Position numbers and translations under genes: made by a program | Notes under the pieces: model-generated | Told to the model about the DNA's origin: nothing | Seen by the model: the letters and a program-made list of their open reading frames with translations, nothing else | Databases searched by the model: none | Assembly (NCBI GenBank): GCA_002366545.1 | Contig: DFBH01000054.1 | Coordinates: 1-22,872, forward strand | Direction of reading: 5' to 3' | DNA: 22,872 nt | DNA from: Candidatus Oleimmundimicrobium americanum | Lineage (GTDB): Bacteria; Actinomycetota; Aquicultoria; UBA3085; Oleimmundimicrobiaceae | In this document: positions 1 through 5,576 of the stretch, in pieces | How positions within the stretch are numbered: the stretch's first letter is position 1 | Layout: every line of letters begins with the position of its first letter

Positions 1-53
1 CTGCAACCTTTGGATCCGTAGTCCAACGCTCTATCCAATTGAGCTACAGGCGC
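1..53 (-). tRNA. tRNA-Arg(ACG), 3' part outside window
   Basis: On the minus strand the acceptor 5' strand GCGCCTG begins at 53. It is followed by TA, a D-arm (GCTC...GAGC) and an anticodon stem TTGGA/TCCAA enclosing a loop CTACGGA, so the anticodon is ACG (arginine, CGN codons). The T-arm and acceptor 3' strand lie beyond the window edge. The gene is the most downstream member of a minus-strand group of three tRNA genes. Confidence 0.9.
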
Positions 54-56
54 ATT

Positions 57-134
57 TAGTTGGGAGTTGGCAGCTTTAAACCTAAAATTCCTTTATTCTC
101 TAAAAATTACCACTTCCTACTATCGACCAATAAC
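57..134. repeat. Two opposed heptanucleotide-periodic tracts between tRNA-Arg and tRNA-Ser
   Basis: 57-77 reads as three 7-nt units of the form NAGYNNN (first unit TAGTTGG). 107-134 reads, on the opposite strand, as four 7-nt units beginning GT (for example GTCGATA). Between them is an AT-rich spacer that starts AAACCT. The same arrangement, forward heptads, AAACCT, AT-rich spacer, reversed heptads, recurs at 368-452. No gene is visible here. Confidence 0.6.
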
Positions 135-135
135 T

Positions 136-271
136 TTGCCCTTCGACAAAGCTTGATGCAAACAGGGCATTTTTCTCGTTTTTAGTGACTTGCCACGTGA
201 CCCCGTAAAGTTTTACACCATGGAGTTTTACGTGGCCTGCCACGTGTTTGGCGCAGCCAATTTTACGTGGC
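136..271 (-). repeat. Composite tandem-hairpin element, copy A, fused to the 3' end of tRNA-Ser(GCT)
   Basis: Read on the minus strand from the tRNA 3' end, a first hairpin has perfect 7-bp arms GCCACGT/ACGTGGC (265-271 with 239-245) and an inner 5-bp stem TTGGC/GCCAA. A second hairpin with the same arms (230-236 with 192-198) follows after 2 nt. Then comes a tail, 168-196, shared without mismatch with 484-512, and a small stem TTGCC...GACAA at 136-149. The outer arm of the first hairpin contains the discriminator base and CCA of the tRNA (268-271). It could act as a processing signal or terminator, or be a mobile repeat; the sequence does not decide. Confidence 0.75.
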
Positions 272-361
272 GGAGAGGGAGGGATTCGAACCCTCGAGGG
301 AGCTTTTGACCCCCAAGCTGCTTAGCAGGCAGCCGCACTAGGCCAACTATGCGACCTCTCC
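268..361 (-). tRNA. tRNA-Ser(GCT)
   Basis: Acceptor stem GGAGAGG/CCTCTCC, anticodon stem GCTGC/GCAGC with loop CTGCTAA (anticodon GCT, reading AGC/AGU), a long variable arm typical of class II tRNA, and T-loop GTTCGAATC are all visible on the minus strand. Discriminator G and an encoded CCA occupy 271-268. Length is 94 nt. The CCA end is also the first arm of the downstream hairpin repeat. Confidence 0.95.
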
Positions 362-367
362 AAAAAT

Positions 368-452
368 CAGTTAATAGTTTATAGCTGATAGCCAATAGTT
401 GCAAACCTTTAAATATTTACTTTTCTTGCTAATTACTTCTCACTATCAACTG
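368..452. repeat. Two opposed heptanucleotide-periodic tracts between the tRNA-Ser genes
   Basis: 368-402 is five consecutive 7-nt units of the form YAGYNNN (for example TAGCTGA at 382-388) with no phase slip. 425-452 is four units of the same type read on the opposite strand (for example TAGTGAG). The two tracts flank a short AT-rich spacer beginning AAACCT. They mirror 57-134 in order and orientation. No reading frame here looks like a gene. Confidence 0.65.
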
Positions 453-458
453 GCCATC

Positions 459-586
459 TTGCCCTTCGGCAAACAACCCAAGACATTTTTCTCGTTTTTA
501 GTGACTTGCCACATGATTGGCACATTATTTTTATGTGGCTTGCCACGTGACCCCGTAAAGTTTTATACCACGGGGTTTTACGTGGC
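459..586 (-). repeat. Composite tandem-hairpin element, copy B, fused to the 3' end of tRNA-Ser(TGA)
   Basis: From the tRNA 3' end on the minus strand, the first hairpin has arms GCCACGT/ACGTGGC (580-586 with 542-548) and an inner perfect stem CCCCGT/ACGGGG (551-556 with 570-575). The second hairpin has arms GCCACAT/ATGTGGC (533-539 with 508-514), where one base change is matched by its partner. The tail at 484-512 is identical to 168-196 of copy A, and a perfect 5-bp stem TTGCC/GGCAA lies at 459-472. As in copy A, the tRNA's discriminator and CCA (583-586) are part of the first arm. Confidence 0.75.
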
Positions 587-672
587 GGAGGGGAAGGGAT
601 TCGAACCCCCGAGTGAGTTACCCCACTAACGGTTTTCAAGACCGCCGCTTTCAACCGCTCAGCCACCCCTCC
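583..672 (-). tRNA. tRNA-Ser(TGA)
   Basis: Acceptor stem GGAGGGG/CCCCTCC, anticodon stem GCGGT/ACCGT with loop CTTGAAA (anticodon TGA, reading UCN), a long variable arm and the T-loop GTTCGAATC are present on the minus strand. CCA is encoded (585-583). Length is 90 nt. It is the first of the three tRNA genes in transcription order, and the seryl-tRNA synthetase gene lies in the same window. Confidence 0.95.
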
Positions 673-675
673 AAT

Positions 676-710
676 TAGTCATTAGTCGATAGTTAATAGT
701 TGGTAGTTAA
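676..710. repeat. TAGTNNN heptad tract upstream of tRNA-Ser(TGA)
   Basis: Five consecutive 7-nt units each begin TAGT (for example TAGTCGA at 683-689, TAGTTGG at 697-703) with no slip. The tract starts 4 nt beyond the 5' end of the tRNA gene, the same relative place as the heptads at 57-77 and 368-402. Beyond it, 711-840 is AT-rich spacer without a recognisable gene. Confidence 0.7.
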
Positions 711-863
711 AAACCTTATAAAAATAAGGGATTTGCGTTTTTTTATCAACCAAAAACTATCAAATTTACGATTTATTCTCATTTCAAAAAAATACTCAAA
801 CAATATCAAATAAAATTTATCATAGCACAACCTACTGCTCAATTTGGTATAACCCTTAAGTCC

Positions 864-892
864 TTGACGTCTTAAAATTTGTAGTTGAAAAT
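864..892 (+). promoter_or_regulatory. Possible sigma-70-type promoter for ctaB
   Basis: TTGACG at 864-869 matches the -35 consensus at five of six positions. GAAAAT at 887-892, 17 nt further, matches the -10 at four of six. The predicted start near 899 would give a leader of about 20 nt before the ATG at 921. A competing extended -10 (TGGTATAAC, 845-853) lies just upstream. Confidence 0.35.
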
Positions 893-920
893 AAGCGAAG
901 AGTTAATTTAGGAGTGAGAA

Positions 921-1772
921 ATGACAAAAGTTAAAGACTACATAGAAGTAACCAAACCACGTTCCGTGCTTCTTTTGGTATTCACTGCCCTGGCCGCGGC
1001 ACTCGTTGCCATCAAAATTTATCCAACAGAACCATACGTTCTTACCGTAATAGTTTTTGCCCTAATTTTGGGAACGGGGGGAACCAACGCCCTCACCTGC
1101 TATATCGATAGAGACATTGACGCCCAAATGTCCCGAACCAAACATCGGCCCATCCCCAGCGGAAGAATTGAGCCCAAAAAAGCGTTGATATACAGCTTAA
1201 TTTTAATTTTTATTGGCACCGTATTGGTCTATTTTCTTCATCCTCTGGCCGTCCTCTTCATGCTCTTGGGCGTAGCTGACTCCGCGATAGTTTACAACGC
1301 CATAACCAAACGCAAAAGCCCGTTAAATATAATCCTTGGCGCCCCGGCAGGTGGGATGCCCGTGCTTGTTGCTTGGAGCGCAATCGCGGGCAAGATTGAA
1401 TTTATCCCGATTATGATGGCTTTACTGATAATCTTTTGGACACCAATCCATATCTGGAGTTTAGCTATCTATTTTTCCGACGATTATACGAAAGTGAAGG
1501 TGCCGATGCTTCCGGTTGTGACAAGCCACGAGACAACGATAAGATGGATTGCACTTTTTTCCCTGACGTTGGTGGCTTTTTCACTCTTTCTGATACCAAG
1601 CTTCGGAAAGATTTATTTGATCACATCCATAGCAATCGGCATAATAATAACTATATTGAGCATTCGTCTTTTGTTTAAACCAACAAAGAGTATGAGTTGG
1701 CAACTGTTTAAGTTTTCAAGCCCTTATCTTTTCTTAATATTTCTGGTGATGATTTTGGACTGTTGGATTTAA
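921..1772 (+). CDS. ctaB: Protoheme IX farnesyltransferase (heme O synthase), UbiA family
   Basis: A 283-aa polytopic membrane protein. Heme O synthase transfers a farnesyl group from farnesyl diphosphate to heme b, the first step to heme A for terminal oxidases. Near residues 55-80 is the family motif NALTCYIDRDIDAQMSRTKHRP, given here only in part: N-x3-CY-x-DRDID-x2-M-x-RT, an Asp-rich prenyl diphosphate/Mg site. The second signature is TPIHIWSLA...DYTKVKVPMLPVV near residues 173-200, which separates CtaB from UbiA or MenA. About nine hydrophobic segments are seen and length is close to the family norm. The ATG has a good Shine-Dalgarno sequence (AGGAG, about 8 nt upstream). No oxidase or ctaA gene is in the window. 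The gene ends exactly where the convergent MFS gene ends. Confidence 0.88.
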   Translation: MTKVKDYIEVTKPRSVLLLVFTALAAALVAIKIYPTEPYVLTVIVFALILGTGGTNALTCYIDRDIDAQMSRTKHRPIPSGRIEPKKALIYSLILIFIGTVLVYFLHPLAVLFMLLGVADSAIVYNAITKRKSPLNIILGAPAGGMPVLVAWSAIAGKIEFIPIMMALLIIFWTPIHIWSLAIYFSDDYTKVKVPMLPVVTSHETTIRWIALFSLTLVAFSLFLIPSFGKIYLITSIAIGIIITILSIRLLFKPTKSMSWQLFKFSSPYLFLIFLVMILDCWI

Positions 1773-3092
1773 TCAACAAATCTCCTTGAGCAAGTCCGGG
1801 CGAACGAAGAGAAAAATAGACATGAACAAGCACGCTAACGCTCCTATGCCTACGGCTACCGGCGCCGTTAAAAACTGTGCAATCGAACCAAAAATAATGC
1901 TTCCGATGGGGAAAAACCCTAAAAATATCCAGACAAATATCCCCATCACCCTTCCCCGAACCTCGTTGGGCACGGCCGACTGTATGGAGGTATTTATCGA
2001 TGACGCAGTGGTTAGAAAAGCCGCGCCAACAATGGTCAAAAGAATTAACGAAAGCAAATAATTTTTCGAGAAAGCAAACGCCGTTAAGGAAAGCCCAAAC
2101 ATCAAAAGCCCGGTTTTTATCAAGTTTTCCTTCTTAGCAACCGAGGCAACATACGCAACGGTAAGAGCACCAATCAACGCCCCCAACCCGTTTGCTGCAA
2201 GCAGAAATGCATTGCCTCTCGCTCCCACCTTTAATATGTCTCCCGCAAAGATGGGCATAAGTACAGAAAAAGGCATCCCGAAAATCGTCAAAACCGCCAT
2301 GGTGAGTAAAAGCACGGCGATTGTCGGATGACTTCTTGCGTAACAGATACCCCCAACAATATGTTCCCAAACATTTTCTAAATCATGTTTTTGGGGAACA
2401 ACATAGGTCTGCATTAGGAAAAGAGCGACTATGACGGTGAGAAAGCTTACACCGTTTACATAAAAACAGGCAGCGACTCCCCAAATGCTAAGAATCAATC
2501 CGGCAAAGAAAGGACCGATTAAACGCGCTGTGTTAAATTGGGCGGAATTCAAGGCTATGGCATTCAACAAATCTTTTCGTGGGACTAAATCGGAGATGAT
2601 AGCCTGCCACGCCGGAAAACTAAAAGCCAAAGCAATCCCCGCGCCAAAGTTTAGAAGAGCTACGTTAAATATCGTTGCCACTTTGGCAGAAGTTACAACG
2701 CCCAAAACGATAGCGAAAACCATAAGAATTCCCTGTGACCAGAGAATTAAAGCTCTTCGGTTTAACCTATCTGCCACCGCTCCGGCAAAGAGCGCAAAAA
2801 GCAAGATGGGCAAATTGCCGGCAAAAGTGATAAGGCCTAAATAAAAGGAAGACCCCGTAAGCTCATAAACCAGCCATCCCAAAGCGACCATTTGAATCCA
2901 TGTGCCAACGTTAGAAATCAGGGCTCCAACAAAAAAATAACGAAAGTCACGATGAGAGAGTGAGGCAAAAAGTCTTTTTAATCCCTTCGTGGTAAGAACA
3001 ACTATTTTCGATTTTGGGCACGCGGCTTCGGCTTCGAGAAGTTCGACCTGCGAAGAGCTAACCATCTTTTCCTCGTTCATCTTGTCTTTCAT
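1773..3092 (-). CDS. MFS transporter, MFS_3/DHA3-like exporter
   Basis: A 439-aa protein with about 12 hydrophobic helices after a 38-45-residue cytoplasmic N-terminus rich in charged residues. The opening segment (HRDFRYFFVG...NVGTWIQMVALGWLVYELTGS) is typical of the MFS_3 subfamily, which includes EntS-like and macrolide-efflux-like proteins. The loop ADRLNRRALI after helix 2 matches the conserved MFS loop 2-3 motif (G-x3-D-R-x-x-R/N-R). MFS_3 members are usually proton-driven exporters of siderophores or drugs; the substrate cannot be read here. The chosen ATG has AAGGA about 10 nt upstream; an internal ATG four codons in is an alternative. The stop codon is adjacent to the ctaB stop with no intergenic base, so no room remains for a terminator. 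Confidence 0.85.
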   Translation of the reverse strand: MKDKMNEEKMVSSSQVELLEAEAACPKSKIVVLTTKGLKRLFASLSHRDFRYFFVGALISNVGTWIQMVALGWLVYELTGSSFYLGLITFAGNLPILLFALFAGAVADRLNRRALILWSQGILMVFAIVLGVVTSAKVATIFNVALLNFGAGIALAFSFPAWQAIISDLVPRKDLLNAIALNSAQFNTARLIGPFFAGLILSIWGVAACFYVNGVSFLTVIVALFLMQTYVVPQKHDLENVWEHIVGGICYARSHPTIAVLLLTMAVLTIFGMPFSVLMPIFAGDILKVGARGNAFLLAANGLGALIGALTVAYVASVAKKENLIKTGLLMFGLSLTAFAFSKNYLLSLILLTIVGAAFLTTASSINTSIQSAVPNEVRGRVMGIFVWIFLGFFPIGSIIFGSIAQFLTAPVAVGIGALACLFMSIFLFVRPDLLKEIC

Positions 3093-3103
3093 TTTTTTAT
3101 CCT

Positions 3104-3134
3104 TAAATAAAAAGGACCATTACCTGTAAATGGT
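3104..3134 (-). terminator. Possible rho-independent terminator after the helicase gene
   Basis: On the minus strand a 6-bp stem ACCATT/AATGGT (3129-3134 with 3116-3121) encloses a 7-nt loop and is followed by CC and a T-run (3105-3113). It lies between the end of the helicase gene (3179) and the start of the MFS gene (3092). The stem is short, so termination would be weak, and a regulator binding site for the exporter is an alternative reading. Confidence 0.35.
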
Positions 3135-3178
3135 TTTGATAAATTACCGCAGAGGTTCTTTGTTTTACAGATAGGCAC

Positions 3179-4732
3179 CTATTCAACAAGAGATGCCTCG
3201 TTGGAGCTTATTTCTTTTATCTCTAAAATCCTATCAACTCGAAAGCTTCGATGGTCCTCCCGCTTTAAGCAATACGCCCAAACCCCAATGAAGCTTTTTC
3301 CCTTATATTCCATCTTGCCGACACTTTCCGGCCTAATCATCCGTTTCGATTTTTCATCCCTGGATTTCAGGTAAGTGATTTCCAAAAATGAATCGTTATT
3401 GATAGCCATCTTGATTAACCCCATTTTTTCATCAATGGGCATTCGTTTTTCCGAAAGTTCATACTGATATTCGGTAACAAACTTTATCACCCGCCAGTCC
3501 GTCCAAATATTCGACTTCTTAATTTTCTTTTTCAAAAAAACCCCATCAAGACTCCGACATCGAGAAATGGCCACATACAATTGTCCTGGCGTAAATGTGC
3601 CTCGGCCAATATCGATTGCCACGCTATCAAATGTCTTGCCCTGGCTCTTGTGAATGGTTATTGCCCATGCAAGCTTGACGGGATACTGCCTAAAGGTACC
3701 AACGGTTTCCGCATTCACAGCTCGTGCTTCCTCATTCCAGAAAAAATTGTAAATTTTCCAGGTAAAGGGGGCTAATTCCTCAGTGCTTCCATCCGGAAGC
3801 TTAACCGCCAAACAATCTTTTTTAAGCTCATCAACAGCAGCAATTGTTCCATTGACCCAGCGACCGGCCGGGTCATTGTTGAGAAGCATTACTTGGGCTC
3901 CCTTTTTAAGTTTAAGTGTTTTCTCGGCTGGAAAATGCTTTTCGTCAAATTTCCCCTCAGTCTCAGCTTCAAAAACACGCGGTTTGCCGCGAAGTCGGGC
4001 CAACTTCGCTTTGTTTAACTCATCGGCCATCGCGTTGGTTGTAGTCAGACAAATGGCATCACCTGACAAGTTATCCTCATCTTCAAAATACCGTTTGTTA
4101 ATCATCTCAACATCTTTATCATCGACGGTCTTATTGCGGATTTTATTTAAGAGCTCTATAAATCTTTCGTCCGTCTGACGATAAATCTTCTCAAGCTCCA
4201 AATATTCGATGCTTATACCATCAAAAGCTTTCGCGTCAAAAAAGTACTCGCTTTTGTAATGATTTCTAAAAACCTCCCGCTCGCGCCCAACCACAACAGG
4301 TGGAATCTGATAAAGGTCCCCTATGAAAATCATTTGGATTCCCCCAAAAGACGCTCCTGAAATCTTGCCGTTGATTCTTAGAAACTGATCGACACAATCC
4401 AAAAGATCAGCTCTCACCATGGAGACCTCGTCAATCACGATTGCATCGAGCTTTTTATAAACCGCAGACGTTTTCTTCTTTGTTTTTTTTCTAACTTGCT
4501 CAACCGTCACATTCGGCTTGAAGCCGAAAAATGAGTGAACGGTCTGGCCAAAAACATTCACGGCCGCTACTCCCGTTGGCGCTAAAACCACGATATTCTT
4601 TTTGGTGTTTGACCGAAAATAATCAAGCAGCGTCGATTTTCCGGTTCCCGCCCGGCCGGTGATGAAAATATTCTTATCACTTTCTTCCATCAGATTAAGC
4701 GCTTGCTTAAAAAGAGAATTTAATTCAATCAT
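3179..4732 (-). CDS. PIF1-like superfamily 1B DNA helicase with C-terminal WYL domain
   Basis: A 517-aa protein. Residues 26-34 are the Walker A motif GRAGTGKST, residues 51-56 are motif Ia (APTGVA), and residues 101-105 are Walker B (DEVSM). A later GDLYQIPPV block is motif III, AWAITIHKSQGKTFD is motif V, and YVAISRCRSLDGV is motif VI. This order is that of PIF1/RecD2-like 5'-3' helicases. The last 80-90 residues (from about 430) match a WYL fold: an I-x-x-AI...LEITY strand, the RMIRPESVG motif and FRVDRILEI. PIF1 unwinds DNA and G-quadruplexes. A PIF1-WYL fusion is known from Thermotoga elfii, where WYL binds single-stranded DNA. The ATG is preceded by GGAAAGG. The gene follows two small membrane protein genes with a gap of 32 nt. 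Confidence 0.88.
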   Translation of the reverse strand: MIELNSLFKQALNLMEESDKNIFITGRAGTGKSTLLDYFRSNTKKNIVVLAPTGVAAVNVFGQTVHSFFGFKPNVTVEQVRKKTKKKTSAVYKKLDAIVIDEVSMVRADLLDCVDQFLRINGKISGASFGGIQMIFIGDLYQIPPVVVGREREVFRNHYKSEYFFDAKAFDGISIEYLELEKIYRQTDERFIELLNKIRNKTVDDKDVEMINKRYFEDEDNLSGDAICLTTTNAMADELNKAKLARLRGKPRVFEAETEGKFDEKHFPAEKTLKLKKGAQVMLLNNDPAGRWVNGTIAAVDELKKDCLAVKLPDGSTEELAPFTWKIYNFFWNEEARAVNAETVGTFRQYPVKLAWAITIHKSQGKTFDSVAIDIGRGTFTPGQLYVAISRCRSLDGVFLKKKIKKSNIWTDWRVIKFVTEYQYELSEKRMPIDEKMGLIKMAINNDSFLEITYLKSRDEKSKRMIRPESVGKMEYKGKSFIGVWAYCLKREDHRSFRVDRILEIKEISSNEASLVE

Positions 4733-4764
4733 TTAATAAACCTTTCCATCCAACTTTTTTTGTA

Positions 4765-5085
4765 CTATAACGTTTGTTTGATTTTTCTCTCCTTCGTTTT
4801 GCCAATCAAATAACCAACAAACACACCGATTGCCACATAACAAGCTATGCTAAAAACAACTGCAACGTAGGGGCCGATAATTTGTAAGGAAGGATGTCTC
4901 CAAAATAATTCACCCAATAGGCCAATCGGAAAACAAAAAATCATTTCCACGGGAAGCAGGATTAGAGCAGAAACAATCCCAAGAAATTCTAAGCTGGGCA
5001 CGGTCATTGCGATAAGTGACAAAACCCAGGCAAATATGGCTATTGAACCGCCAACAATCGCTCCCTTAACTACACTCTTCTTCAT
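4765..5085 (-). CDS. Small membrane protein of unknown function (106 aa)
   Basis: Three or possibly four hydrophobic segments are visible at about residues 8-28, 34-52 and 70-95, with a short basic C-terminal tail (KTKERKIKQTL). The N-terminus MKKSVVKG is basic, which would place it inside. I do not recognise a family. The ATG at 5085 has only a weak AGGGG upstream. The gene begins 13 nt after the stop of the 57-aa membrane protein gene and lies upstream of the helicase, so the three may form one transcript. The two small proteins could form a complex; that is inference from adjacency only. Confidence 0.7.
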   Translation of the reverse strand: MKKSVVKGAIVGGSIAIFAWVLSLIAMTVPSLEFLGIVSALILLPVEMIFCFPIGLLGELFWRHPSLQIIGPYVAVVFSIACYVAIGVFVGYLIGKTKERKIKQTL

Positions 5086-5098
5086 CTAAACCAACCCC

Positions 5099-5272
5099 TC
5101 AAATCGCTTCTATAATGGAAACAAACAACAAGGGCAACAACATGAACAACACAACCCATGAAGCAACCGCTATAAGGACCCAAATCCAGCCCTTGGACAT
5201 CCACCCGCCCCTATCTCTGAAGCGAAAATAAAGAGCAATTGTTACAAAAAAGGTGATTAAAAATTCAATCAA
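5099..5272 (-). CDS. Short membrane protein, 57 aa, TTG start
   Basis: From a TTG at 5272 the minus strand encodes 57 residues. A hydrophobic N-terminal segment (IEFLITFFVTIALYF) is followed by an arginine-rich loop (RFRDRGGWMSKG) and a second hydrophobic segment ending LLPLLFVSIIEAI. A Shine-Dalgarno-like GGTGAG sits 5 nt before the TTG, and a TATAAT box sits 17 nt further upstream, giving a short leader. An internal ATG (residue 25) would remove the first membrane segment. The stop is 13 nt before the next gene on the same strand. I recognise no family. Two membrane helices, a good initiation site and tight spacing argue that it is real. Confidence 0.6.
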   Translation of the reverse strand: MIEFLITFFVTIALYFRFRDRGGWMSKGWIWVLIAVASWVVLFMLLPLLFVSIIEAI

Positions 5273-5289
5273 TTGAGCTCACCCATGAA

Positions 5290-5295
5290 ATTATA
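5290..5295 (-). promoter_or_regulatory. TATAAT -10 box for the small membrane protein operon
   Basis: The minus strand carries a perfect TATAAT (preceded by GTG) whose predicted start point lies just ahead of the GGTGAG/TTG initiation site of the 57-aa gene. No good -35 is seen at 16-18 nt. The same GTGTATAAT string occurs before the DUF4446 gene at 8250-8258. Confidence 0.45.
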
Positions 5296-5326
5296 CACTT
5301 AAATCGGTTTCTTATTTCACCCCGGC

Positions 5327-5570
5327 GAGTTGGGAGTAATTAGTTGGAGGCTGATAGCAAGTTTTAATGAAAAATTAAAATATAAAAATGAAAAACTATA
5401 TAGAAAAATTTAGAATTGAAAACTCTTCAAGATAACGTTTATCATTAGATCAGCATCTGTTGCTAGGCAAGCTATGCTTGGAGACCTTTTTTATTTTTTC
5501 ATTATCATTTTTCGTTCTCCATTTTTCATTCTTCATTTCAACCTTACCCTCTACCCTTCACCCATTACCC
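5327..5570. repeat. Gene-free stretch built of heptanucleotide-periodic tracts
   Basis: The 304-nt gap between serS and the small membrane protein operon contains no gene that I can support. 5327-5361 is five 7-nt units of NAGTNNN type. 5367-5422 is eight A-rich units (for example ATGAAAA, TATAAAA). 5508-5570 is nine consecutive pyrimidine-rich units: five mostly ending CA, then four ending ACCC (for example TTCACCC). Its last unit ends 6 nt short of the serS stop codon. Between them, 5468-5480 has a small CAAGC/GCTTG hairpin followed by a T-run, possibly a weak + strand terminator. Confidence 0.65.
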
Positions 5571-5576
5571 TTGCTT

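Noticed and set aside
136..586. CRISPR-like array suggested by repeated GCCACGT units
   Set aside because: The units are hairpins of differing length and content with no constant spacers, only two per tRNA, and no cas genes are near.
399..666. Open frames on both strands across 399-666
   Set aside because: They run through tRNA-Ser(TGA) and the hairpin/heptad repeats, and the encoded peptides have no plausible protein character.
1..710. Integrated element bounded by tRNA genes
   Set aside because: No integrase, no duplicated tRNA 3' end as a separate att site, and the repeats sit between ordinary clustered tRNA genes.
2485..2844. 119-codon plus-strand frame within the MFS gene
   Set aside because: It lies wholly opposite a clear 12-helix transporter gene and has no initiation site or family resemblance.
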